This document shows positions 51,191-59,280 of a stretch of DNA of 64,000 nucleotides, in pieces. This DNA comes from Streptomyces cellulosae (GTDB lineage: Bacteria > Actinomycetota > Actinomycetes > Streptomycetales > Streptomycetaceae), in the NCBI RefSeq assembly GCF_000721105.1, contig NZ_JOEV01000007.1, positions 191,574 through 255,573 of the forward strand. Direction: 5' to 3'. Within the stretch, counting starts at the first letter, position 1, and every line of letters starts with the position of its first letter. The notes beneath the pieces are model-generated. The model saw nothing but the letters and a program-made list of their open reading frames with translations, ran no database searches and had not been told where the DNA came from. Position numbers and translations under genes: made by a program.

Positions 51191-51379
51191 CACACGCTTC
51201 TCCATCGTTGCCGAATCCCGAAAGACGGGAGTTCCCGTTCATCGAGAGTCCCCGCTCATCAACCTTCAACGCTACGACCGGTTCATCCCGTTCCACATTC
51301 CTCGCCTGTGTGGGGCACACCACGTCCGCCGTGGCGGGTGGTGTGAACTCGGTCCGTGCGCCCCCTGAGACGACGAAAC

Positions 51380-51403
51380 CCCGGGCGGCGGTTGCCGCCC
51401 GGG
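51380..51403 (-). terminator. Hairpin downstream of the acidic protein gene
   Basis: A perfect 10-bp stem (CCCGGGCGGC at 51380-51389 with its complement at 51394-51403) has a GGTT loop, 27 bases beyond the stop codon of the 51430 gene. Confidence 0.8.
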
Positions 51404-51429
51404 ATCACGAGTTTCCCAAGCTGTCGCCC

Positions 51430-51777
51430 TCAGCCCGCCGCCCCTGCTTCTTCCTCGTCCAGGTCGACATCATCCTCGTCGAGGTCCCAGTCCGGCGAAT
51501 CAGGGTCGTAGTCGATCTGCTCGCAGGACCAGGACGCCTGCGCCAGCTCCACCCCGGGCACCTGCCTGACCAGGTCGAACGGATCCACGAGATACGCGAG
51601 GGCCTCCGCGGTGTCCTGCGTCACAGCGCTCTCGGCGTGGGCCCGCTCCTCGGCCGGCATGTCGGTGTCGTCGGAAACCCGCGCCAACGCGGCCTCGGTG
51701 ACGGCGCCCGTGTCGTCCACCTCGAGGACGAGTTCCACCCGAAGCCGTACAAAACGTGATGTCTCTGGAGTGCTCAT
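51430..51777 (-). CDS. Hypothetical acidic cytoplasmic protein
   Basis: A 115-residue protein. The N-terminal half predicts a small alpha/beta fold (RLRVELVLEVDDTGAVTEAALARV). The C-terminus is strongly acidic (DPDSPDWDLDEDDVDLDEEE). There is no signal peptide. I do not recognise a family. The frame stays open upstream of the ATG at 51777, but that extension runs into the divergent LAXTG gene promoter. Confidence 0.75.
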   Translation of the reverse strand: MSTPETSRFVRLRVELVLEVDDTGAVTEAALARVSDDTDMPAEERAHAESAVTQDTAEALAYLVDPFDLVRQVPGVELAQASWSCEQIDYDPDSPDWDLDEDDVDLDEEEAGAAG

Positions 51778-51886
51778 CCCCGGAGAGTACGACTCAATCC
51801 TCCCGTGACTTTCCTGTGACCCGCGCCTTTCACTAACATCGCCCCACACGGCCAATTCGCCAGCACCACAAGGGGATCGATATTCC

Positions 51887-52201
51887 GTGTCATCCGCTCG
51901 CCGATCACTGCTGACCGCCACCGCCGCGGGGACCCTGCTGGGCGCCCTGTGGTTCGTCCCGTCCGCGAACGCGACAGACGACCACCCGGCGAGAACGGAG
52001 CCCTCGGCGACTACGACCTCCCAGGTCACGACCCAGGCCCGGGTCACCACCGAGATCTCCTCCACGACCGGGGACGGCACGCGGCTCGCCGACACCGGCA
52101 GCTTCGACACCACCCCGTACGTCATCGGCGGCACCATGTTCCTCACGCTGGGCGCCGGTTTCGTGGTCTATTCGGTACGCCGGGAACGCCTCGGGTTTTG
52201 A
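51887..52201 (+). CDS. Small LAXTG cell-wall-anchored protein
   Basis: A 104-residue precursor with a signal peptide (SLLTATAAGTLLGALWFVPSANA), a Thr/Ser-rich mature part of only about 40 residues, the sortase motif LADTG, a transmembrane helix (YVIGGTMFLTLGAGFVVY) and a basic tail (SVRRERLGF). LAXTG is the signal used by class E sortases in Streptomyces. It is one of the smallest such substrates one can expect. The start is the GTG at 51887, with AAGGGG upstream. Confidence 0.85.
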   Translation: MSSARRSLLTATAAGTLLGALWFVPSANATDDHPARTEPSATTTSQVTTQARVTTEISSTTGDGTRLADTGSFDTTPYVIGGTMFLTLGAGFVVYSVRRERLGF

Positions 52202-52208
52202 ACGCGGC

Positions 52209-52238
52209 TTGACGTGTTCTTGACGATTCGTTCATAGT
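52209..52238 (+). promoter_or_regulatory. Promoter of the lipoprotein gene, leaderless
   Basis: TTGACG (52209-52214), an 18-base spacer and CATAGT (52233-52238) make a housekeeping-type promoter. The ATG follows after six bases at 52245, so transcription should begin at or next to the start codon. Confidence 0.75.
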
Positions 52239-52244
52239 CCGCCC

Positions 52245-53030
52245 ATGAAGAGATCATCGAGGGCGCGCACAGGCGCCGCGGCGACCATGGCCGTGCTGTC
52301 GCTCGCCCTCATCACTGGATGCGGCGGGGGATCGGACGGCAAGGACGCGTCCGAGGGCTCGGACGAGGGCTCGGGCCAGGCCTCCTCCTCGCCGCCAGCG
52401 GCCGCCAAGGCGCTCAGCGCGGCCGAGTTGGAGAAGCTCCTGCTGACGCAGGGCGACATCAAGGGATTCAAGGTCACCTCGGGTGACAAGACCCTGCTGA
52501 AGTCCAAGAGCGAGATCAAGACCGACAAGGCCGAGTGCGCACCGCTCGCCTACGCCATGGCCGCTCTGGCGCCCGGCGAGACGGACGCGAACGCGAGCAA
52601 CACCGTCACGCAGGACACCGCGTCGGCCGTCGCGAGCAAGTCCCCCGAGGACCTCAGCGACGCGGACATCGAGAACGCCTTCCAGGTCAAACTGACCTAC
52701 GTGGGCCTGTCCTCGTACCAGGGCGACGGCGCCGAGAAGGCCCTGAAGGCCGTCTCCGACGGCGTCCAGGCCTGCGCGGGCGGATTCGGCATCGCGGCCC
52801 AGGGCGAACAGCAGAAGATCACCAAGATCGCCCCCGCGAAGGCCTCAGGGAGCGGTGACGAGTCCGTCGCGTTCTCCGTGGACCTGACCGCGGACGGCGA
52901 GAGCACCTCCACCACCACCCAGGTGGTACGGGTCGGCAGCACCGTCGCCACGTACTACACGGTGAGCTTCGGCAAGACGGCGGAGGTGCCGGAGGCCGTG
53001 CTCGCCGCCCAGGCGGCCAAGCTCGCGTGA
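52245..53030 (+). CDS. Putative lipoprotein
   Basis: A 261-residue protein. The signal peptide ends in the lipobox ITGC (MAVLSLALITGCGGG) and is followed by a Gly/Ser/Asp linker. The globular part has regularly placed residues (LEKLLLTQGDIKGFKVTSGD, then ECAPLAYAMAALAPGE and FSVDLTADGESTSTTTQVVRVG) and two cysteines. The general shape recalls the extracellular PknH-sensor-like family, but I would not assign it. It ends in a terminator shared with hutH. Confidence 0.82.
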   Translation: MKRSSRARTGAAATMAVLSLALITGCGGGSDGKDASEGSDEGSGQASSSPPAAAKALSAAELEKLLLTQGDIKGFKVTSGDKTLLKSKSEIKTDKAECAPLAYAMAALAPGETDANASNTVTQDTASAVASKSPEDLSDADIENAFQVKLTYVGLSSYQGDGAEKALKAVSDGVQACAGGFGIAAQGEQQKITKIAPAKASGSGDESVAFSVDLTADGESTSTTTQVVRVGSTVATYYTVSFGKTAEVPEAVLAAQAAKLA

Positions 53031-53047
53031 CGACCCACTGACGGACC

Positions 53048-53075
53048 GGGGCCCCGCCGTGCGCGGCGGGGCCCC
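53048..53075. terminator. Bidirectional terminator between the lipoprotein gene and hutH
   Basis: A perfect 12-bp stem (GGGGCCCCGCCG at 53048-53059 with its complement at 53064-53075) has a TGCG loop. It lies between convergent stop codons. Confidence 0.88.
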
Positions 53076-53109
53076 TCGATGCGTCTGGCTGACAGCTGAC
53101 CGCCCGCGC

Positions 53110-54684
53110 CTACCGAAGCGGCCCGGTGACCGACTCCGCCGCCGCGACCAGCCGCCCTTCGCGGACGAACGCGTCCGCCGCGGTCAGGTCGGGCGCCAGG
53201 AACCGGTCCGGTCCGGGGCCCCGTACCCCCGCCTTGCGTACGGCCCTGATGACCGCCCGGGACGCCGGCGCCGGGGTCAGCCCCTCGCGCAGCTCGACGG
53301 CGCGGGTGGCGGCGTACAGCTCCACGGCGATGACCCGGGTGAGGTTGTCGACCGCGGTACGCAGCTTGCGGGCGGCCGACCAGCCCATGGAGACGTGGTC
53401 CTCCTGCATCGCGGAGGACGGGATCGAGTCCGCCGACGCCGGGACGGCGAGCCGCTTCATCTCGCTGACCAGCGCGGCCTGCGTGTACTGGGCGATCATC
53501 AGCCCCGAGTCGACGCCCGGGTCGTCCGCGAGGAACGGCGGGAGGCCGTGGCTGCGGTTCTTGTCGAGCAGCCGGTCGGTGCGCCGCTCGGCGATGGAGG
53601 CGAGGTCGGCCACCGCGATGGCGAGGAAGTCGAGGACGTAGCCGACCGGGGCGCCGTGGAAGTTGCCGTTGGACTCGACGCGCCCTCCCCCAGAGCCGAA
53701 AGCCTGGGAGGTGCCCCCAGGCAGTACGACGGGATTGTCGACCGCGGAGGCCAGTTCACGTTCGGCGACCAGGCGGGCGTGGGCGATGGTGTCGCGCCCC
53801 GCCCCGGCGACCTGCGGGGCGCAGCGCACGGAGTAGGCGTCCTGGACGCGGGGCGCGTCGTCCTGGTGGTGCCCGGTGAGTTCAGAACCGGCCAGCACGG
53901 CCAGCATGTTGGCGGCGGAGGCGCCCTGCCCGGGGTGCGGGCGGATGGCGTGCAGCTCGGGAGCGAGGACCTTGTCCGTCCCGAGGAGCGCTTCGAGGCT
54001 GAGGGCCGCGGTGATGTCGGCGGACTTGTAGAGGGTGTCGAGGTCGGCGAGGGCCATGACCAGCATGCCGAGCATGCCGTCGGTGCCGTTGAGGAGGGCG
54101 AGGCCCTCCTTCTCGCGCAGTTCGACGGGGTCGATGCCGTGCTCGGCGAGGAGCTCCGCGGCGGGCCGTACGGTGCCGTCCGGGCCCTCTGCGGCACCCT
54201 CGCCCATGAGGGTCAGGGCGCAGTGGGACAGCGGGGCCAGGTCGCCGGAGCAGCCGAGGGAGCCGTACTCGTGGACGACCGGGGTGATGCCGGCGTTGAG
54301 GACGTCGGCCATGGTCTGCGCGACCTCGGGCCGGACGCCGGTGTGCCCGGAGCAGAGGGTCTTGAGCCGCAGGAACATCAGAGCCCGTACGACCTCCCGT
54401 TCCACCCGCGGCCCCATGCCGGCGGCGTGCGAGCGGACGATGTTGCGCTGCAACTGGGCCCGCAGCTCAGGACTGATGTGCCGGGTCGCCAGGGCGCCGA
54501 AGCCGGTGCTCACGCCGTAGACGGGGTCCGGCTTGGCCGCGAGCGTGTCCACGATCCGGCGGGCGGCGGCGAGGGCCGATGCCGCCTCCTCGGAGAGTTC
54601 GACCCGGGCACCGTCGCGCGCCACGGCGAGCACGTCGGACGCGGTCACCCCGGACGTCCCCACCACCACAGTGTGCATATCCAT
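53110..54684 (-). CDS. hutH: Histidine ammonia-lyase
   Basis: A 524-residue enzyme turning histidine into urocanate and ammonia. The MIO prosthetic group forms from residues 145-147 in YGSLGCSGDLAPLSH, here Cys-Ser-Gly rather than Ala-Ser-Gly. Other hallmarks are VYGVSTGFGALAT, PEVAQTMADVLNAG and QEDHVSMGW. Residues about 322-334 (GGTSQAFGSGGGR region) are extra relative to the usual LPDGRVESNGNFHG and come from a palindromic DNA insertion. TACGCT ends seven bases before the ATG at 54684, so the mRNA is probably leaderless. It is not in an operon with other hut genes. Confidence 0.95.
   Translation of the reverse strand: MDMHTVVVGTSGVTASDVLAVARDGARVELSEEAASALAAARRIVDTLAAKPDPVYGVSTGFGALATRHISPELRAQLQRNIVRSHAAGMGPRVEREVVRALMFLRLKTLCSGHTGVRPEVAQTMADVLNAGITPVVHEYGSLGCSGDLAPLSHCALTLMGEGAAEGPDGTVRPAAELLAEHGIDPVELREKEGLALLNGTDGMLGMLVMALADLDTLYKSADITAALSLEALLGTDKVLAPELHAIRPHPGQGASAANMLAVLAGSELTGHHQDDAPRVQDAYSVRCAPQVAGAGRDTIAHARLVAERELASAVDNPVVLPGGTSQAFGSGGGRVESNGNFHGAPVGYVLDFLAIAVADLASIAERRTDRLLDKNRSHGLPPFLADDPGVDSGLMIAQYTQAALVSEMKRLAVPASADSIPSSAMQEDHVSMGWSAARKLRTAVDNLTRVIAVELYAATRAVELREGLTPAPASRAVIRAVRKAGVRGPGPDRFLAPDLTAADAFVREGRLVAAAESVTGPLR
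53685..53718. repeat. Palindromic repeat element inserted in frame within hutH
   Basis: CTCCCCCAG ... CTGGGAGGTGCCCC forms a short imperfect hairpin with AGCCGAAAGC between. I recall near-identical CTCCCCCAGC...GCTGGGAGGTGCCCCC elements scattered through many Streptomyces genomes, usually between genes. Here it lies inside the coding region and adds about 11-12 Gly/Ser-rich residues without breaking the frame. Confidence 0.75.
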
Positions 54685-54786
54685 ATTCAGGAGCGTACGC
54701 AGTGAATTCCCTGATGTCACCAGTGGGGGCGGCGTTCGCCCCTTACCGATACGTCACACCGTCGCGCTCCGCGGTGTCGCGCTTCC

Positions 54787-55932
54787 TCACGGCCGCCCCC
54801 TGAACCGGCGGCGTTCGGGGGTCTGCTCGGAGGAGGGCTCGTCGGCCAGCCGTACGACCGGGTCGTCGGGGCCCGCGCGCCCGGCGACGACCGGCCGGGT
54901 GGCCCGCTCGGCCTTCGCCCGGTACTGGGCCGCGTCCGCGAGCCGGAACAGCCGGCGGGCGGAGTGCACCGGCCCGATGGGGTCCTCGGTGGACGCGACC
55001 CCGCACGCGACGCCCTCCCCCAGCTCCAGCTCGGAGGACCGGCGGCAGAGCTCGCCGGCCGCCTTGACCACCTCGTCCGCGGGCGGCCCGACCGCGAGCA
55101 GACAGAACTCGTCCCCGCCGAGGCGAGCGGCGAGCGCTCCCGGCAGCATGGCTCCGCACAACGACAGCACCGACCCGAACCGCTCCAGCAGCCGGTCGCC
55201 GACGGCGTGCCCGCGGGTGTCGTTGACCCGCTTGAGCCCGTTGAGATCACAGACGACGAGACTGACGACGACGCCTTCCCTGCGGTGCCGCTCGACGGCC
55301 TCGTCCAGGTGGGCGTCGACGGCGCGGCGGTTGGCGAGGCCGGTGAGGGCGTCGGTGAACGCCAGCCGCCGCACCTCTTCCAGCCGCTCGCTCTGGGCGA
55401 TCCCGGCGGAGACGACGGAGGCCAGGACGGTGGCGAAATCGGCGTCACCGCGGTCGAAGACGGGGGCGCCGACCGGGCGGGCGACGTACAGCTCGCCCCA
55501 CGCCCGCCCGTGCTGCACGACGGGCGCGACCACGCAGCAGCCCCGGCCGCGTCTGCGCAGTGCGGCGACGCGCTGGTGGACGTAACCGGGCCGGCGTCCG
55601 GCAGCGGGCCCCTGAGCGGTCTCCACCCAGGCGTTGGGCTCGCCGCCCCCGGCCCAGCGCTCGTGCAGGAACTCGGTGATCTCGGCGAACTGGTGCACCG
55701 GGTAGGTCTCGTCGTCCGGGAACTCCTGCTCGCCCTCGGCCCGCTCCCCCACGTTCACGAGGACCCTGAGCCGCCCCAGGTCCCGCTCCCACACCGACAG
55801 CGCGGCGAAACTCCCGCCGAGCGCACGGCAGGCCCCGCCGGCGGCGGCCCGCCACACGTCCCGCGAGCTGCGGGCCGCGGCCATGCCCTGCGCCAACGCG
55901 ACGATGCCCGCGAGCCGACTGTCCTCACCCAT
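54787..55932 (-). CDS. cdgE: GAF-GGDEF protein, probable diguanylate cyclase CdgE
   Basis: A 381-residue cytoplasmic protein. A GAF domain (about 20-185, CRALGGSFAALSVWERDLGRL) precedes a GGDEF domain (about 190-345) with LTGLANRRAVDAHL and an intact active site ARLGGDEFCLL. It should make cyclic di-GMP from GTP. The residues before the active site show no RxxD inhibitory site. There is no EAL domain. Its place next to hutH matches the S. coelicolor gene called cdgE (SCO4931) as I remember it. TAGTGT lies six bases before the ATG at 55932, so a leaderless start there, or at the adjacent GTG at 55935, is likely. Confidence 0.88.
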   Translation of the reverse strand: MGEDSRLAGIVALAQGMAAARSSRDVWRAAAGGACRALGGSFAALSVWERDLGRLRVLVNVGERAEGEQEFPDDETYPVHQFAEITEFLHERWAGGGEPNAWVETAQGPAAGRRPGYVHQRVAALRRRGRGCCVVAPVVQHGRAWGELYVARPVGAPVFDRGDADFATVLASVVSAGIAQSERLEEVRRLAFTDALTGLANRRAVDAHLDEAVERHRREGVVVSLVVCDLNGLKRVNDTRGHAVGDRLLERFGSVLSLCGAMLPGALAARLGGDEFCLLAVGPPADEVVKAAGELCRRSSELELGEGVACGVASTEDPIGPVHSARRLFRLADAAQYRAKAERATRPVVAGRAGPDDPVVRLADEPSSEQTPERRRFRGRP

Positions 55933-56250
55933 CACTCCACACTAGGGAGGTTCCGGATGAACCGGTCACTTTGTGCGCCGCAGGGGTGACTGGGGCCGGC
56001 GGGGGTCGGCTCTCTCTTACCCGGGGTCACCCCACGCGCCCGTGGAGCTCCGCCCACGGGCCCCCGCAGCAGTTCCGGGCACCGGCGGCGGACGCGGAAG
56101 CAGCACCGGCGGCGGACGGACCCAGCACCGCCACCGGACCCGGACCCGGCCCCGGAAGCAGCACCGAACCCGGACGCGACCGGGAACCAGACCCGAACCC
56201 GGATCAGAACCATGACCCGAACCCGAGTCCGGACCCGAACCCCGGACGCC
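55933..56250. other. Low-complexity gap between cdgE and the enoyl-CoA hydratase gene
   Basis: No supported gene. From about 56080 to 56245 the sequence is an imperfect repeat of ACCCGG/ACCCGAA hexamers and GCAGCACCGG units. All frames are open, giving Arg/Pro/Gly-only translations, which I regard as chance. The cdgE promoter must lie in the first 60 bases. Confidence 0.6.
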
Positions 56251-57051
56251 CTACTCCCCCGGCCACGCAGGCGGCCGCTTCTCGTTGAACGCGGCGACTC
56301 CCTCCGCCCGGTCCCCCGAGAACGCCACCGACCGCCAGGCCGCGTCCTCGACCTCCAATCCGGCCCGCAGATCCATCCCGTGCCCGAGCCGCAGCGCCCG
56401 CTTCGCCGCGCGCAACCCGACCGGCGAGTTCCCGGCGATCCGGGCGGCCAGGGCCAGCGCCTCCTCCCGGTCCCGGCCCTCCTCCACCAGCGTGTCCACG
56501 AGCCCCAGCCCGGCGGCCTCCCGCGCCTCGACCCGCCGCGCCGTGAAGATCAGTTCCGCCGCCCGGGCCGCTCCGACCCGCCGTGGCAGCAGCTGCGTGC
56601 CGCCGCCCCCGGGGATCACCCCCACCGACACCTCCGGCAGCCCCACCACGGCCGTACCGTCCGCCACGATCAGGTCGCAGGCGAGCGCCAGTTCGAAGCC
56701 GCCGCCGAGGGCGAAGCCGTGCACCGCCGCGACCGTCGGGACGGGCAGTTCCAGGACACCGGTGTACGCGCCCCGGGTCACGGGCCGCTGCCGTACCAGA
56801 TCGGCGTCGGAGAAGGAGTTGCGCTCCTTGAGGTCGGCGCCGACACAGAAGGCCCGTTCATGGGTCGAGGTCAGCACGACCACACGGACGTCCCTGTCCT
56901 CGCCGAGCGCCGTACAGGCCGCCGCGAGGGACCTGGCCATCTCCGTCGACACCGCGTTCATGGCCTTGGGCCGGTCCAGGGCCAGCTCCGCGACACGCCC
57001 CTCCTCGTGCCGTCGTACCAGCACGAACTCCCCGAACCGTTCCTCGCTCAT
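56251..57051 (-). CDS. Enoyl-CoA hydratase/isomerase family protein
   Basis: A 266-residue crotonase-fold enzyme. The oxyanion-hole segments are FCVGADLKER and AVHGFALGGGFELALACD. The two glutamates of true hydratases are present, in GGGFELAL and LPEVSVGVIPGGGGTQLLPR. It should hydrate 2-enoyl-CoA in fatty acid or amino acid breakdown. The ATG at 57051 follows GGGAGAG. It is a single gene. Confidence 0.93.
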   Translation of the reverse strand: MSEERFGEFVLVRRHEEGRVAELALDRPKAMNAVSTEMARSLAAACTALGEDRDVRVVVLTSTHERAFCVGADLKERNSFSDADLVRQRPVTRGAYTGVLELPVPTVAAVHGFALGGGFELALACDLIVADGTAVVGLPEVSVGVIPGGGGTQLLPRRVGAARAAELIFTARRVEAREAAGLGLVDTLVEEGRDREEALALAARIAGNSPVGLRAAKRALRLGHGMDLRAGLEVEDAAWRSVAFSGDRAEGVAAFNEKRPPAWPGE

Positions 57052-57274
57052 GACACTCTCCCGGTCGACGGCCAATGGTTAACGACGGTTAACTCCTCGT
57101 CCCCGATCATCGCAGCCGGGCCGGGAACGGGAAAGGGCCGGGCCGGTTCCCCCCACGGCACCCGACACCCCGTTCGAGTGAACATCTGCACAAGCCCCGA
57201 CGCACCGCCCACGGCGACGCATAACGTGCGTCCGCCCGGCGCATCGGGGGCGCGAGGCACGGGGAGGGATCGCG

Positions 57275-57967
57275 ATGACGACGACGGACACACAGGCCGA
57301 GGCCACACCCGAGAGCGCCACCGCGCAGCCGAACCGCGACGGCGCCGAATCCCGTCTCCGGCACCCCCGTGGCCGTCACCGCAGGCCCCGCCCCCGCAAG
57401 GCGCTGCTCGCGGCGGGCGGGCTCGCGCTGGCCGCCGGCGCGCTGAGCCTCGTACGGCTGACGCCCGACGCGGGAGTCGGCGGTCTCGGCGCCGCGGAGG
57501 CGGATTCCCGTCCGGACGGCCCGGGCCCCACCACCGGCACGGCCGGGGCGACCGACGCCGCCACCGTCGCGGAGTCCGTGGAGTCCGTTGGTGCCGCCGG
57601 TGCGTCCGGGGCCGCACCCAGGGTGAGTCCGTCGTCGACCGCCGTGCTGGGCGGAGCCGGCGCGAGCCCACCGTTCCCGACGGCGTCCACGACCACGTCA
57701 CCGGCCGGAGCCGCGCCCGGCCGCACCCCCGTCACGACCGTCCCCGTCACGGCCGTCCCCGTCACGACCATCCCCGAGGCCCCGAACCCGCCCACCGCCA
57801 CGCCCCGGCCGTCCGCGCCCACCGCTTCGCGGCCCGCGCCGACACCGAGCCGGACCTCGGCCTCACCGACCCCGACGCCCCAGCCACCCGGTCAGCCCCG
57901 CCGTCCGGGCCTCTGCGTGCCGATCATCGGCCTCTGCGTGGACCAGCTGGATCCGCGGGGTCGCTGA
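57275..57967 (+). CDS. Hypothetical membrane-anchored Pro/Thr/Ser-rich protein
   Basis: A 230-residue protein. A basic cytoplasmic N-terminus (RHPRGRHRRPRPRK) leads into one hydrophobic helix (ALLAAGGLALAAGALSLV). A long disordered Thr/Pro/Ala/Ser stretch (TPVTTVPVTAVPVTTIP) follows, then a short C-terminal motif with two cysteines (RRPGLCVPIIGLCVDQLDP). The end motif may be the functional part, with the linker spanning the wall. GGGAGGGATC precedes the ATG at 57275. It converges with cya with 25 bases between. Confidence 0.72.
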   Translation: MTTTDTQAEATPESATAQPNRDGAESRLRHPRGRHRRPRPRKALLAAGGLALAAGALSLVRLTPDAGVGGLGAAEADSRPDGPGPTTGTAGATDAATVAESVESVGAAGASGAAPRVSPSSTAVLGGAGASPPFPTASTTTSPAGAAPGRTPVTTVPVTAVPVTTIPEAPNPPTATPRPSAPTASRPAPTPSRTSASPTPTPQPPGQPRRPGLCVPIIGLCVDQLDPRGR

Positions 57968-57992
57968 GGCAGGGCCACACCCTCCGCACGGC

Positions 57993-59108
57993 TTACGACT
58001 CGCGGTCCCGCCGCGTCAGCAGCCACGGCTCGACCACGCCGAGCCCGCGGACCGGCCGCTGCCACATCGGCTGGAGAGCGAAGCGGTACGTGGGCGGCTC
58101 CTCGCCCTCCTTCTCGGCGGCGGCCGCGGCCTCGGCCGCCTCCGCCTCGGAGGCCGGGGCCTCTCCGGTGCGGATCAGCTCCTGAGCGAAGGCGCTGTCG
58201 ACGAGGACGGCGTCGCGGGGAGCTATCGACGTCAGCCGGGAGGCGAGGTTCACCGTCGTACCGAAGACATCGCCCATTCGGGTGGTCACCGTGCCGAAGG
58301 CGATACCGACGCGCAGCTCGGGCATGGTCTCGTCGTTCGCCATCGTCTCGATCAGGCGCAGGGCGATCTCGGCGGCCACGCCCGCGTCGTCGGCGGCGTA
58401 CAGCACCTCGTCGCCGAGTGTCTTGACGAGCCGTCCGCCGCGCGCGGCGACCAGGTCGGCGCAGGTGGTCTCGAAGGCCTCGACGAGTTCGCCGAGCTCC
58501 TCCTCCTCCATACGGCGGGTCAGCCGCGTGAACCCGACGAGGTCGGCGAAGCCGACGGCGAGGCGCCGGTCGACCATCTCCTCGTCGTCGGCGGTCTGCA
58601 CGACCCGGCCCGCGGAGGCGGCGAGCTGGCGCCGCCAGACGTAGACGAGGAACTCCTCCAGCTCGGGCAGGAGCAGCTCGATGATCGGGTACGTCACCTC
58701 GGTGCGCGACATGCCGGGTTCCGGGGGCTCGGTCAGCCCCTCCAGGAACGAGTCCATCTGCCACTCGGCCAGCCGGGCGGTGGTCTGTCCCGTGGACCGC
58801 GCCACCTGGACCGCCATCGCCTCGCTCAGCAGCCCGGCCTCGACGAGACCGGCCAGCCGGCGCAGCGCGAGTACGTCCGCCTCGGTGAGCGCCTTGGCCT
58901 GGCCGATGTCGGCGAAGCCCATGGCCCGCCAGAAACGGGAGGCCAGTTCCATGGAGACGCCGGCGCTGCGAGCCGCCTGGAAGGGGGTGTAGCGCCGCTC
59001 GGCCCCGAGTATCAGCTGTTCGAGGCGCAGGGCGAGCGGGTCATCGCCGGGATCGGTGGCGTGGGGGTCAGCCCCGTCCGCGCCGGAGCCCGTGTCGTCG
59101 ACGGTCAC
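57993..59108 (-). CDS. cya: Class III adenylate cyclase Cya
   Basis: A 371-residue cytoplasmic cyclase. Residues about 25-165 are the regulatory domain type of mycobacterial Rv1264 (YTPFQAARSAGVSMELASRFWRAMG). Residues about 180-345 are the catalytic domain: VGFADLVGFTRLTRRM with a metal Asp, KTLGDEVLYAAD with the second Asp, and FGTTVNLASRL with the transition-state Asn-x-x-x-Arg. It makes cAMP, which affects germination and antibiotic production in Streptomyces. An acidic Ala/Glu loop lies at about 318-338. The start is the GTG at 59108. Confidence 0.94.
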   Translation of the reverse strand: MTVDDTGSGADGADPHATDPGDDPLALRLEQLILGAERRYTPFQAARSAGVSMELASRFWRAMGFADIGQAKALTEADVLALRRLAGLVEAGLLSEAMAVQVARSTGQTTARLAEWQMDSFLEGLTEPPEPGMSRTEVTYPIIELLLPELEEFLVYVWRRQLAASAGRVVQTADDEEMVDRRLAVGFADLVGFTRLTRRMEEEELGELVEAFETTCADLVAARGGRLVKTLGDEVLYAADDAGVAAEIALRLIETMANDETMPELRVGIAFGTVTTRMGDVFGTTVNLASRLTSIAPRDAVLVDSAFAQELIRTGEAPASEAEAAEAAAAAEKEGEEPPTYRFALQPMWQRPVRGLGVVEPWLLTRRDRES

Positions 59109-59280
59109 GCCTGCTGCCCTTCCGATCTGCCACGGTCAGGTATCGACCGGCCTTCACTTTACGGCAGGTGTGCGCCAGCTCACTCCGTTCGGTGTGGCCG
59201 ACGGCACGATGCCGCTTCGGATACGTCACCCGGCGTCGATGCGGGTCTCTTCCTCATAACGCCAGGCACGCCTGCTTCAC

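Noticed and set aside
55971..56288. Open frames in the gap between cdgE and the enoyl-CoA hydratase gene
   Set aside because: The translations are Pro/Gly/Arg repeats from ACCCGG hexamers, all frames are open, and there is no start context.
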